Shown: positions 9,829 through 22,530, counted from the stretch's first letter. The stretch: DNA of 64,000 bases from Spisula solida (GCA_947247005.1 OX365945.1:15568501-15632500); one strand, 5' to 3'. Program-made: numbers and translations. Notes: generated by a model from the sequence alone, not told the origin.

Positions 9829-12146
9829 CGGATGATTGAGACCATGGATTATTGAGACAAGATCATTGAGACCAGATTTCTGGAGTATTGAGACCATATA
9901 CCTGGAGTATTGAGACCAGATTTCTGGAGTATTGAGACCAGACATATATTTTTCCAATTTGTTGTATTTGTCATAAATACAACTTTAAGTGGTATTAAAT
10001 TTGTGATATTCTATAGTTTAAAGTTCATATTATTGGTTTTTGTTCATTCATTCAGTGTATATGAGCTCAAAATAACTTATCAATTGCGATATCTATATGT
10101 AAAGTTGCTATAAAGAGCAATGCTTGATATTAAATTATTTAAAGTGATTTATCGTTATGACTTATCTATAGTAAATTTTTTATGATATGAGAATTGTTTT
10201 AAGATATTTGATTGAATAAAAAACCACCATATATGTACTTGTTGTTTATTGGTGTGTGACTATCATATAGTCATGTGATTGCTGGACTATTGAGACGAGA
10301 CAAACATATTTTCAATTTAATGATTTTAAACTATTTAAGAGTGATTTATTATTGATACCTTATATTATAAGAATTGTTAGATAATACACTGATTGAATGA
10401 ACAATTTCTGCATATGAACTCGGGAATAATTAAATGTTTCTTGGCCAAATAATAATCCTTCCTGCTTATCCCTGTAAATATAACAATCTCTTTATAAGTA
10501 TGATACCGTATTTTGTGAAATATGCTTCATTACCTAACACGTCTGTCATGACTTACATGACCCTTTTATCGGCCAAAATAAAATCAATAACTATCTGCAT
10601 CTTGTAATCAAGTACTGTGGAAGAGATTGTAATATAACCGACAATGCAACCACTAATAAAAAAAAAAATTCTCATTAACAGACAGATTTTAAATTATTTG
10701 TATCAAATTAAAGGTGGAACTATCTAGTTTCTAAATATATATTCTTGGAATTATGTCATTGTAACTATAAATAATATTGGTTCAAATACAACCTAATGAT
10801 TACACCAAGTATGGAAAACAAGATATTTCACAGTCCTATTTGATTATTTTAATTAACACATTCCTATTAACACCTAATACCAGTGACTGGCATTTAACTA
10901 CCAGTTATACAACTTAATGGGATTATTGATAACCCTTTAACAACCCATTATACAAATTGATTGGATTATCTGATATACATACATGTACCTTATATAGCAA
11001 TTTTGCTTAAACTTATACATTTGTTCAATAGTTATATTGATTACACAATATAACCTTTCTAGAGCAACACCCTTTGGGAGCTGCAAATATTGGTCGTTAT
11101 TTAGAGGATGTGTTCAACAGAGATTAAATTATAGTAATTGTCTCAAGAAGGTGTACTGTACTATCAAGAAAGTATTGTAATACAAGCTGCTGCTATAGAG
11201 AGGTGATGAATAGATTAATAGACTTGACATAGCAGGTCATGAAAGAATTGACATTATATTGACTAACAATTCCAATTGAGAATTTTGAAAACGTACCACA
11301 TATTAACAAAATTCTTTCTATAGTCATAATTAGCCTTTATCAATAATTATTCTAAATCAAATTTTCGTCTTCAAATACATCTTATAATTATATCAGTCTG
11401 AAAATAATCAAACTTCAGCATATAAACTAACTTGCTTTAAATGTCCTGCGATAGTTTTACACTTCATAAATTTGATTGAAATATTATTACAACTCACAAA
11501 TCAGATTGACTTACACAAACAAGATTGTCTTTAAACTGCCGATAGTTCTAGGGAATATAGTCAATTTTAGCAACAAATGTACTTGAAGATGACATGATTA
11601 TGTTGCTTATACATGTACCTTTGCGAGATATGTTATAAATTGTCAAAAACATTGATTATGTTGATTTATTTTACCATATACAAATGTAAATGTATGTACA
11701 TTGTATATAGCTATTAAGAATTAATTTTTAATTTAGATAGCAAAAATTATTACATATACATGTAACTTAAAACTGTTAATTGCATGGGTGGTTGAATGAC
11801 AAAATTAAAAAAAATTAATTCCATCCAGTGCATTTTGATTAAAATTTATATACTGTTTACGTTGTATAATTGTTAATGTAAAAAACAACAGAGCTAAAAC
11901 AGTTTGTTGTAATATTTTATTAACAGTCGATATTTTTAATCATTAAAATGACTAAAATCATCATAAATATATCAGTATATTGGCCTCAATCACTGTCAAC
12001 AGTCAAATAACTATATTAATTATGTGGTCTCAATACTCCATAGTCTGGTCTCAATACTCCAGAAATCGGGTCTCAATACTCCAGAAATCTGGTCTCAATA
12101 CTCCAGAAATTTTCTGGTCTCAATAATCCATGGTCTCAATGCTCCA
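9829..12146. mobile_element. Foldback-type TIR element with GAGTATTGAGACC subterminal repeats
   Basis: The left arm (9829-9945) carries repeated ATTGAGACC units of the form GGAGTATTGAGACCAGATTT. The right arm (12022-12146) carries the same units inverted (GGTCTCAATACTCCAGAAAT). Both arms share the outer block GAGACCATGGATTATTGAGAC. A further isolated unit lies near 10290. The roughly 2 kb interior is AT-rich with no protein-like ORF. The structure fits a non-autonomous foldback or TIR element. No clean target duplication was found, so the superfamily is not assigned. Confidence 0.75.
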
Positions 12147-12808
12147 ACAGCCACGTGATCACGGCTGAGATCTCACGAGGCTATGGCGCGTTACACACTC
12201 CTATTAATAGAACAGCTCCTGCTTCACTGAAGTCTAAAGTTATTCTCCTTTAATTATTTTACTGATCATCATCTTACACTCCATCTGATTGGTCCAACCT
12301 ATAACTTACTTAGCCAATCACAGATCAGATAGTAAAATTGTCAAGGTCTCATAGGATAATCTTTGATGATCATGTTAGTTTACCAATTATCTACCAATAT
12401 GTCCAGTATCAATTTTATGACTTAAGTATAAGAATTAACATGATTAACTGTGTGATTACAGGGACAACTGGTATTAATTGAAACCACGCATGTTAATTAA
12501 ATTTAATTAACATGCGTGTTGAAACTATGCAAAATAAAGACATGGCTTTGCTTTGAATAGACAAAGAGAATTAATTCCATTAAATAACAAGAAATGCAAT
12601 ATTCACTGAATATTGCACAAAAATCAACATTACCTATTTAAAAATATGTAATTCATGATCCTCATAAAATAACAATTAGTTTGATACTAAACTTGTCTTT
12701 ATAATATTGAAATTATATTAAGTAAAATTTGAATTTTGAGAACTACAAATATTTAGGTTCAATATTATGCAATTTAACAGGAAAATGTCCTTCATAATAC
12801 ATGCATGA
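12147..12808. other. AT-rich non-coding stretch
   Basis: No ORF, splice-flanked exon or clear repeat array was seen. A short inverted repeat around 12480-12520 (CGCATGTTAATTAAATT and its complement) is the only structure noted. Confidence 0.4.
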
Positions 12809-13406
12809 TTATTATTCCCCGCAAAAGGCGAAGGGGTAATAGTAATTGTATGCGTCCGTCCTTCAGTCCGATATTTTGTCCAGGCATAACTTGAAAATTA
12901 TTTAAGATATTGATTTGAAACTTGACATATGAATATATGACAACTAGGAGAACTTCCGAGAAGTGTAGCGAAAGAGAATCATAACTCTATATGGTTCACT
13001 TTTGAAATTATCTGCCCTTGTTTAATTTTTTAATAGATTTTTGTCCAGAGCATAACTCTAATACTATTTGTGATATTGACTGTAAACTTAATATATGAAT
13101 GGATGGCAACTAGGAGAAGTGCAGTGACCAAGAACCATTACTCTAGAATACCCAGTTTTAAATTATCTCCTCTTGTTTAATTTTTAGTAGTATTTCATCC
13201 AGAGCATAACTCTATAAGACTATAACTATTTGAGGTATTGACTTGAAACTTGATTGGTGAATAGATGGCAACTAAGAGAAGTGCAATGACTAAGAACCAT
13301 AACTCTATATGGCCCAGTTTTGAAATTATCTCCCTTTGAAGTTTGATTAAACACCCATTAGTAAAAACATTTATGCTGGGTTGGTCATGTGAACGTGGCT
13401 CTTGTT
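12809..13406 (+). mobile_element. HINE-like element, family M
   Basis: The 5' end forms a hairpin (TTCCCCGC AAAAG GCGAAGGGG), followed by a short GTCCGTCC microsatellite. About three degenerate core units of roughly 140 bp follow, each with CAGAGCATAACTCTA and GGCAACTAGGAGAAGTG. It ends at GGCTCTTGTT, the terminus shared with other HINE families in this window. It is non-coding. The matching inverted arm near the 3' end is not obvious here. Confidence 0.6.
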
Positions 13407-13827
13407 AAAGTTTGCAATAACACCCTCTAATGGTCAGAGATTCATGAATATTGCATTGAACCGATTGTGTCACGTGTGAAGAAAACATACTCTACACTAG
13501 TCTATCAGTCTCTAATTACTGTCTATTGCCTATTCTGCGCTTTCACACACAACCGCACTGTCCAACAGCCAAACTAGAAGAGAGCCACCACTCAACTCAC
13601 CGAATAACATGGCATTTCAGACTTGATAAAACCTGTACCCAGCTGTACTGTACACAGACCGGAATCCCAGAATCACTACACTCCCTCCAACTTTGTCTTA
13701 AAGCGCTGGAGTTACAACTGAATTAAGAAATTTAGTCCCAAATGCTCAAAAAACACTAAACATAGGCAATTTCAAAACTTTAATTTACATTGCCCCATTC
13801 AAAACTTAAAACTGATTCGTTTTTAGA
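13407..13827. other. Non-coding stretch
   Basis: One small ORF (13526-13726) has no recognisable domain and begins without an initiator context. I see no convincing gene. Confidence 0.35.
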
Positions 13828-14675
13828 CATTATTATTATTATTATTATTATTCACTGACGGGATTTTTCAGTGTCTATCTGTCCGGCACGTTACAAAAGA
13901 GAATTGTCATGTTATTGAGGACTGAAGATTTTTTACATTTTCATTATTCAAACCCAAACAAATGTTGTGCCTTCAGCGCTTTGATTCTCAATCGGAGTAC
14001 TTTTCTGAAATTGGTCACCATATCAACTAAATATGTGTTTTCGAGATAATTACTAGGAAAATTTAACGCTAAGGTATAGTCCTATATGGGTCAATTACTT
14101 AAAACAGAATCAATAGATATGTATTTTTCCTTATTTTAGAGCTTAATGTCATTATAGCAGGTTTTCCTGGAGACTGGCTCATATATAGTTCTCCAATTAT
14201 TACTTTTGATTATGTTTTAAAGGAAAAAAATAATTGTGATTCATAAATTGAATTTCAAAATAAAATTGTTTTATTCATACTTTAAGAATAAAATTTCACA
14301 TCGAATGACGTTTATCTTAATAATCTGACAAATAAGATCGACTAACACAATATATAAGACATTTAATATAAGATTTCGAATGTTTATCGGGATTTTGTTT
14401 CATAAACAAGTCTAATTTTTTGTAATGTAAATTTGGATGATAACGATTTAAGTGACCACTCAAAGACTTATGTATTGTATTTGGACCACTGTTGGATAAC
14501 TAATAGATTAAACAATCTACAGTTTACTAAAACATGTGACAGGAAAGAAAACTTAAGATTTCGAAATTTTCTTGTTTATAGATTTATTTATGACTGATTA
14601 TATAAACATGCGTCTGTAGGTTCTCGTCCGATTTTAAAAGCATAAATGGTTCATAACCCCGTCAGTGAAATCCCT
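13828..14675. mobile_element. Possible small TIR element bounded by TTCACTGACGGG
   Basis: An ATT trinucleotide run (13830-13852) leads into TTCACTGACGGG. The inverse, CCCGTCAGTGAAAT, occurs at about 14657-14670. Only about 12 bases pair, the interior is AT-rich, and no target duplication is clear. This is a weak call. Confidence 0.3.
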
Positions 14676-15119
14676 CTATATCTATGTTGTCAGCAGAATG
14701 CGTCAGTAGATTAGACAGTCCTTTCCGTTATGGATTCCCAAAGATACTAGAAGTTCGTAAAAGTTTAGTGAGTTTCCATTTTCATGACGCATGTGATACC
14801 CGACTAGGAGTCAATAAATTCAGTACATATCTTTTATGAAATTTGTTGTTGACCATTGATTTCATCAAACTTTAATCGCATTGTTGCGCAGATTTATTCA
14901 GGTAATTGATTATCATCACTGATCATTTGGTGAAACCGAAAGTAGAAATTTCATTTATTCTAAAAACAAATAAATTGGTATGTAGTACCCTTGCTAGGTC
15001 ACCTAAGACGCTCTGCTTAAAAGAGAATGTGTCTTATATGTGTCTTTTAATCGACGGGTTTCGGATTTCTTCCAAAATTTAATTTTCAGATCTCTAAGGA
15101 ATATTATCACGGATATACA

Positions 15120-15836
15120 CAGTCCGACCAACTCACCCCCTACCAACTCACCCCCTACCAACTCATCCTGGATTTGGACAACTCGCCCGATGTCAATTTC
15201 GAAATGTCCAACTCACCCCCCCCCCTCATCAATTTTATATGTAGAATATTATATTTATTTTTAAACTTAGTGTTAATTCATGATACATGTAATAAAGTGT
15301 ATTTATAACACAAATAAATTAACAGATCTCTGCTTTCTCGAATACTTGCGAGTTTGTTAGTTATTTACCTTCGTTATTTTCAAGACTTGATCTTTCGGAA
15401 ACTATGATTTTCTATGCAAGTTATCTAATTTTCCAATGTTTTTAAACAAGGTATTTGACTATTGACAATTGATATAATAGATCTAATTATAGTCCTAATT
15501 TTTTCAATCATAATGTTTGTTTCCTTTATTTTTTGCTTTTTTCACTGTCATTACAGTGTTTTCAAAATGGCCACTGTTTAAAAATACTGTTAATTTTACA
15601 AAAAATACGCCTCCAATATCACATAATTGAACATAATAATAATTTCATAATAAACTATTACCAATTCAAAGTGATTTTTTCCAACAAATCTATTAAATTT
15701 AATAAAAATATCTTTAGGGGGATGAGTTGGTATATTATTTTTTTAAGGGGGGATGAGTTGGTCATTGCGTAGGGCGAGTTATCCAAATCCAGGGTGAGTT
15801 GGTCAGGGGGTAAGTTGGTAGGGGGGTGAGTTGACT
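15120..15836. mobile_element. TIR/foldback element with CCAACTCACCCCCTA repeats
   Basis: The left arm (15125-15220) contains CCAACTCACCCCCTA repeated, then CTGGATTTGGACAACTCGCCC. The right arm (15713-15835) is its inverse with the same order of subrepeats (GGGTGAGTTGGTCAGGGGG). The arms are about 95-120 bp, imperfect, and enclose about 490 bp of AT-rich DNA. It is non-autonomous. ORFs that overlap the arms only reflect the repeat. Confidence 0.7.
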
Positions 15837-16503
15837 GTAAATCCACAGAACGGATAAGCAGGTCTAAAAATAGCCTAGTTATGACCTGACTACCCATAAT
15901 GCATTGCGTGCTTCGGTAAACCGATAATTGTGAACATGACTTATCCAAAAGAAATATTTTTTTCGTGTCAAAACCACAAAACTAAGTGGTTTGATCATTT
16001 TCAACAAATAGAGGACACCCCAAAGATCACAAAAAATATTGATTTATAAGAAAAACAGTCGTAAATAAGTTTCCTTAGGGATTTAAAAAAAGTAAATATC
16101 GGAAGCAATCCAAAACCCATCGATTGAAAATTTATCGATCAGGATAGGTCACAGAAAATGTGGTCTATGTCACATTTGACAGATGAATCATCCAAACTAT
16201 CTATACTAAAACTTTCCTAACACATAACGGAACAAATGAATTCCCATCTTTGCTTATATTGTCGAAGAATTGCTTTAAATGAAAACAAATATCTCAAATC
16301 AGACTGAATTGGTGAAATAATCCAAGATGGCGGCAGCTAGCGGGACAAAAGCGCCAACTTGAGAATCTCGTCAAGTCTCGTACAAGTAAGCCGATCGCGA
16401 TATTTCATTCCAATATGGCGGCCTATATATGAAATAAAGTGGGAGTCGAATGAGTTGCTTTTCCGTCTAATGTATTTCTGTGATATTATTTACGGGCTGT
16501 TAT

Positions 16504-18165
16504 ACATCTACATCTACATAATACGTTAAGCTGTCAGACTTGACAATTATTTAATGGTGCGCTAAGATAGAAAAGGAAAGAGAGTGATAGAAAAGGTATG
16601 GAAGAATAGATTCGTTCAAGACGATGGAGATATGCATGATAGAAAAGGATAGAAATATAAGAAAAGATATGCTCAGATATTTTTCGACCATCAAGGCACT
16701 TGACCTGTCCAGCTTCCGTGGCGGTGACAGGGACTGAGTCCCAGCTGACATAGCTCAACACCTATCACATGGTTGTACTTCATATCTGAGCGAAGTAATC
16801 CCCTTAGAATGAGAGTTTATCAAGCTCCTCCTTAAAAAATGTCAAAGAAGGAGCCTCAGCCACAGGGGCTGGTAAGTTGTTCCACACAGGGATGGTCCGT
16901 GGGAAGAAACTGAATTTGTAAGTATCTGTAGATGCGTGATGTTGGAGAAATCTGTTGTTGTGAGGGGCTCTAGGCATGATCTGGCTGTCTGGAGGTACTT
17001 GTCAGGTGGGATGATATGTGAGGTCCAGCCTAGGTCGGATTGAAGATCTACTCCCAAGTACTTGGTGATGGTATCTTGTTGGAGAGTGATGCCTTTCAAA
17101 ATGTAGTTGTACTGGAATGGTTTGCGGCTTCTAGTGACTCTCAGGAAGCTACATTTCTGTGGGTGAAAGTCCATGCCCCACTTTCTCTCCCACTCTGCCG
17201 AGGCATCAAGATCTCGTTGCAGAATAGCTTGGTCTTCAGGTGATCTGATGTATCTGTATAGGATACAGTCATCTGCGAAGAGACGTGTTGATGAAACTAC
17301 ACTGTCTGGGAGATCATTGATGAAGAGAAGGAAGAGAAGTGGGCCAAGGACTGAGCCCTGGGGGACGCCGCTGATCACAGGTACACTGTCAGATGATTGT
17401 CCTTCAACCAGGACTTGCTGAGACCAGTTTCCAAGGAAGGAAGCTATCCATTGGTGGATGTTCGACCTGATACCATAATGGTGGAGTTTCTTCAGTAGCT
17501 TCTGATGTGGAACCCAGTCAAACGCTTTGGAGAAGTCCAAGATGATGAGGTCAGCTTGTACCTTTTTGTCCATGGATGAGGCAAGTTTGTGGACCAGGGT
17601 CAGTAGTTGGGTCTCACAACTCCTTCGTGCTCGGAAACCGTGCTGACAGTCATGCAGGATGTTATGTTTATCTAGGTGCTTGAGGGTATTACTGACGATG
17701 ATATGTTCCAGGAGTTTACAGCATAGACTGGTAAGGGAGACAGGGCGGTAGTTTGCAGGGTCGTGTCGAGCTCCTTTCTTGAAGATGGCAGTCACGTTTG
17801 CTTCTTTCCAGTCTTCAGGAACCACGCCCTCTTGTAGAGATCTGTTGAAGATCAGAGTGAGTGAAGGTGCGATGGAGAGTCTGCGTAGTCCTTCAGGAAC
17901 CTAGCCGAGATCCCATCTGGACCGGACGCCTTTTTGGTGTTCAGGTTCTGGAGGAGCTTTCTGGTGCCTACTTCGGTAACAGCAAAGTCAGGCATTTCTG
18001 GGTATGGCTCGCCCTCTGGTGATGGTATGTCCTCTGTGTCTTCCTTGGTAAAAACGGATGAATATTGATTGTTTAGAATGTTTGCTTTGTCTTTAGCTTG
18101 GTTGAAGAGTCTCCCCTTGTCCTTGAGTGGCGAGATGCCATTATTGTCCTTCTTCAGTGACGATA
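16504..18165 (-). mobile_element. Truncated LINE (Jockey/CR1-type RT), minus strand
   Basis: A 5'-truncated LINE with RT similarity from about 18165 down to 16842. It is followed by a degraded 3' region and a (TGTAGA)n tail (minus strand) at about 16505-16520. It lies inside the TIR element described separately. Confidence 0.75.
16842..17825 (-). pseudogene. Degenerate LINE reverse transcriptase
   Basis: The 327-codon frame shows RT signatures: WKEANVTAIFKKGARHDPAN, NYRPVSLTSL, QHGFRARRSCETQL, LDFSKAFDWVPH, SGVPQGSVLGPLL and the catalytic LFADDCILY. Upstream coding (GPDGISARFLKD, around 17900-17940) is in another frame, so there is a frameshift near 17880. The C-terminal part (after YLGVDLQSDLGWTSHI) also changes frame. 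The GVPQGSVLGP and FADD style places it with Jockey/CR1-like LINEs. It cannot make a full RT. Confidence 0.85.
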
Positions 18166-18417
18166 TATAGTTCCAAAATATATACTTATAAATTATTATT
18201 TTTTGTAATCTTTGGGGTGTTCTCTATCTGTTGTAAATGATGAAATCACTTTGTTTTTTTTGGTTTTAACTCAAAAACATTATTTTATTTCGATACTCTA
18301 CTACGGTAAACTATAATTACAGAAAGAGACTGAGTTAACCGAACGCGGTTAAACCTTTGATGTAATGGACACTGCCAATAATTACCAAAGCGCTCGCAAT
18401 GCATTATGGGTATTCCA

Positions 18418-18845
18418 TAGACGTTAGAATTGGACGTTGAATAGATGTTAGAATCTGATGTTGAATAGACATTAGAATCGGACGTTGTATAGATGTTAAA
18501 ATTGGACATTGAATAGACGTTAGAATCTGATGTTGAATAGATGTTAGAATCTGACGTTGAATAGACGTTAGAATCGGATGTTGAATAAACTTTAGAATCA
18601 GACGGTGAATAGACGTTAGAATCAGACGGTGAATAGATGTTAAAATCTGATGTTGAATAGACGTTAGAATCGGACATTGTATAGATGTTAAAATTGGACA
18701 TTGAATAGACGTTAGAATCTGATGTTGAATAGACGTAAGAATCTGACGTTGAATAGACGTTAGAATCTGATGTTGAATAAACTTTAGAATCAGACGGTGA
18801 ATAGACGTTAGAATCGGACGGTGAATAGACGTTAGAATCGGACAT
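18418..18845. repeat. 24-bp minisatellite, left part
   Basis: Degenerate tandem repeats of about 24 bp, typified by GTTGAATAGACGTTAGAATC, starting immediately at the end of the preceding TIR element. Because 24 is a multiple of three, all frames stay open and long repetitive ORFs appear (SDSNVYS on the minus strand). The array is interrupted by a HINE at 18846 and resumes at 21918. Confidence 0.9.
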
Positions 18846-21800
18846 TTTTAGCTCACCTGTCACAAAGTGACAGAGTGAGCTTTTTTGATCACTCTTCGTC
18901 CGTCGTCCGTCTGTCCGTCCGTCGTCCGTCCACAATAGCCCTTTCCCGAAACTAGGTTACCTCCCTTGGTAAATCCTCGATAACGTCCCCTGTTTTCAAT
19001 AATTCCACTTCCAGGGTGTCCTGATAAAATAATTGCAGTTATTTTAAGTATTTAGCTTACAAAAGTATTCTTTTTTGTTATGTTTTTGGTATTATCTGTT
19101 AGAACTTTTAATTTTGTATCCCATACTGCTGTTTTGCATTAGAATACTGCGAAATTAATTAAATCTATTCGAAACAAAGTATAGAATCTACGGCGGTAAA
19201 CAAAAAAAATTGAAATTAAAGAAAACATACGAATGATATTGTTTGTTCGCTTATTGTATGTATGCAATTTAATGTTAATAAAAAAATATATATATGCTTA
19301 TCACGATAATAATCGTTGAAAGTATCTGGTAAAATTTAGCAAACTGTATTATGTTTCGTGTGCTCCATAGTTTTTTTTAATTATTAAAAGTGAAGTAATT
19401 AAATTATTCAACGTCAATCTCTCCTGCGTACTTCTACTTTGATATATGTTAAGTTTTATATTATGGTATTTGTGAAATTGTACAATATACATTGTCAACG
19501 TGGTTGTAAGATGTTGGCATATTCGTATAAGATACCCGCGAATTTGTAAACACTATAGTGTGATAGGGTGTTGGCATAGTACCCCAATCCCGCGAATGAG
19601 TCACACAATGCATGTATTAATTTATGCGCGGCTCAGACCCACTTGAATATGGTTGTCCTGTAAATATAAATACATGAGTTGTGCAGGGCTTGGAATTTGA
19701 TCAGGATATCCCACTGAGAACACAAAACTGGTTTGATCCGTTTGAGCAAATGGTGCCCCGACTCGGACGATCTTTCTTGAGAATAAATTATTAGGATGCC
19801 CACCCACTCCCTTCCCCTGAGAAAATGTGGTGCGACTGCGCATGTTAAAAGTTAATTTAATTTCACTGAACGAAAAAAACAACTGTCAATACTTCTAAAC
19901 AAACGGGAAGTACAAAACATGAATTTATACGAACGCAACGTAAACTATACATGAATACAAGTGTCTGCATGGACGTAAATATTCATCCAAAGAATACTTG
20001 GATTTTATATGATCTAACAGTCACCGTGATAAGAGCTGTTTTATCACCCTAATATTAATCTCCCGCTGATATTATACAGATCTTTCACCAGAAGGGATGC
20101 ATCTATATGTCCAATTAAATAGCCACCGCGGTGACATATGTTGCCTTATACAATGTGTCAGACACGTAGATGACCAATTACATAGCAGGGGGTCTTTTCC
20201 ACTGATTACTAATTCAGATTATGGGTTTTATGACACTTAATTGGTTTTGAAAATATGTTTTTATATGGGTATTTATAGGGGCACTTTAAACGAATACCGG
20301 ACTGTCATTTAATTTTCTCTATATACATGAATTAGGCATTTAATATTTTCAGAACGCGAACACCAGTGCGTTCATTTTCGCTACAAAATTCCCTCTTTAT
20401 AGCCTTTTAATTAAAATACTTATTGTTTAAATCTAATATAATTAGTGTAATATTAATTTTTGCATTTAATACCACGAACACTATTGTGAATAAGCATGCC
20501 ACGATATGTCTGCGTGGTGGTGGATTTATTTAGTACTTATAAGTGCAAGTTTATGTCTACGTGTGTTATGGATGATTGTCAAAATAATTTAGTTGGTGAG
20601 TATCTTCATAAAAATATGGCAGATTAATTCGTATTTTATAAGGTTACCGAAAATAATATTTGAACGAATATTTAATAATATTGCTGTATAATCATAATCA
20701 TTATTGAATAGTCTTTTCAACTTATAAATATTGAAAGCGCTCGTGAATAAGATATTTTGCTGAGAAATATATTTAAATCTTAATGAAACTTCACTATCCC
20801 AATAAGAATTTTAGGCCATGTAATCACTTCCCTACATGTTCGTTCAACTGACAACAAAAGAAAAGCAAAACCATCGTTAACAAAGTACTTTTATCTCAAG
20901 TATAACGGATTGCTAATGCTAGGAGTAATGGCTGAATAACGATTGCATCGATATACAGACACCCCGGAAGTTGAGATATTGATCTGGCGCATGCGCATAG
21001 GCGTCAAGGGAAGACAATTTCAAAGGGAGGTTACCTAGTTTCGGGAAAGGCCTATTACTTGTGTAGACACTGAAGGTCACAGTTTCAGCTTAATCATTAT
21101 GAAACTTGGTCACAATGATCATCTCAACAAAATCTAGGTCAAGTTCGATATTGGGTCATCCGAGGTCCAAAAATTGGTCACAACGTCAAATCATAGAAAA
21201 ACCTTGTGTAGTCACTATAAGTCACAATTTTAACTTAATCTTTATGAAACTTGGTCACAATGATCATATCAACAAAATCTAGGTCAAGTTCGATATAGGG
21301 TCATCCGCGGTCAAAATCTAGGTCACAGGGTCAAATCATAGAAAAACCTTGTGTAGTCAGTAGAGGTCACAATTTTGGCCTAATCTTTATGAAACTTGGT
21401 CACAATGATCATATCAACAAAATCTAGGTCAAGTTCGATATTGGGTCATCTGGGGTCAAAAACTAGGTCACAAGGTCAAATCATAGAAAAACCTTGTGTA
21501 GTCACTAGAGGTCACAATTTTAACTTAATCTTTATGAAACTTGGTCACAATGATCATATCAACAAAATCTAGGTCAAGTTCGATATTGGGTAATTTGGGG
21601 TCAAAATCTAGGTCACAGGGTCAAATCATAGAAAAACCTTGTGTAGTCAGTAGAGGTCACAATTTTGGTCTAATTTTTTAAACTTGGTCACAATAATCAT
21701 CTAAAAAAATCTAGGTCAAGTTTAATATTGGGTCATCCAGGGTCAAAAACTAGGTCACAAGGTCAAATCACTTCAATATGTCATTGGGTCTAAATGTGAT

Positions 21801-21917
21801 GTAAAATATAAAGCATAAGACAATATAAAAACCTTGTACATGCAATAGAGGCTACCATTTGGGGTGCATGAACTACTAGGACAGGTGAGCGACCTATGGC
21901 CCTTTGGGCCCTCTTGT
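18846..21917 (+). mobile_element. HINE-like element, family A, copy 1 (interrupted)
   Basis: The 5' end is TTTTTAGCTCACCTGTCAC with the family-A hairpin (AGCTCAC..TGTCAC/GTGACA..GTGAGCT) and a GTCCGTC microsatellite. After a nested 2.1 kb TIR element, the 145-bp core units resume at 21055. The 3' end has the inverted arm GACAGGTGAGC (21880), a GGCCCTTTGGGCC hairpin and CTCTTGT. It splits the 24-bp minisatellite. Intact minisatellite copies show the empty-site sequence GACATTGTATAGATG. Confidence 0.85.
18938..21052. mobile_element. TIR element with TA target duplication nested in HINE A
   Basis: The 32-bp terminal inverted repeats (left 18938-18969, right 21021-21052) read GCCCTTTCCCGAAACTAGGT and, inverted, GGCCTTTCCCGAAACTAGGT. 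TA flanks both ends (18936-18937 and 21053-21054), as in Tc1/mariner-type insertion. The 2115-bp length includes no recognisable transposase. An 86-codon ORF at 19622-19882 (minus) has no known motif. It is probably non-autonomous. Confidence 0.8.
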
Positions 21918-22530
21918 ATAGATTTTAAAATTGGACATTGAATAGACGTTAGAATCTGATGTTGAATAGACGTAAGAATCTGACGTTGAATAGACGTTAG
22001 AATCTGATGTTGAATAAACTTTAGAATCAGACGGTGAATAGACGTTAGAATCGGACGGTGAATAGACGTTAGAATCAGACATTGTATAGATGTTAGAATC
22101 GGACATTGAATAGACGTTAGAATCTGATGTTGAATAGACCTTAGCATATATATGACATTGAATAGATGTTAGAATCGGACATTGAATAGACGTTAGAATC
22201 TGACGTTGAATAGATGTTGGCTTATATATGACATTGAATAGATGTTAGAATCGGACATTGAATAGACGTTAGAATCTGACGTTGAATAGACGTTAGCATA
22301 TATATGACATTGAATAGACGTTAGAATCGGACATTGAATAGACGTTAGATTCTGATGTTGATTGGATGTTAGAATTGGACGTTGAATAGACATTAGAATC
22401 TGACTTTGAATAGACGTTAGAATCTGACTTTGAATAGACGTTAGAATCTGACTTTGAATAGACGTTAGAATCTGACTTTGAATAGACGTTAGAATCTGAC
22501 TTTGAATAGACGTTAGAATTGGACATTGGA
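21918..22530. repeat. 24-bp minisatellite, right part
   Basis: This is the continuation of the array at 18418-18845. Sub-blocks include higher-order units with TTAGCATATATATGACATT. Near the end (22390-22520) six nearly identical units differ from the rest (CTGACTTTGAATAGACGTTA), suggesting recent local amplification. Over 200 bases then separate it from the first coding exon. Confidence 0.9.

Larger units (their letters stand above)
15891..18413. mobile_element. TIR element (TACCCATAATGCATTGCG ends) carrying a nested LINE
   Basis: The left arm (about 15893-16051) and the inverted right arm (about 18187-18411) share TACCCATAATGCATTGCG. Both also share a longer inner block with ACACCCCAAAGAT and AAAAAATA..ATTTATAAG. 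The right arm has an extra stretch of about 65 bp. The interior is largely occupied by a minus-strand LINE. Without the LINE the element would be under 1 kb and non-autonomous. Target duplications are not clear. Confidence 0.6.

Noticed and set aside
13526..13726. 66-codon ORF as a small gene
   Set aside because: No domain, weak start, single short frame in non-coding sequence.
18285..18935. 216-codon minus-strand ORF with SDSNVYS repeats
   Set aside because: It is the in-frame reading of a 24-bp minisatellite plus the end of a HINE. Other frames are equally open, and the start codon lies in the inserted HINE.
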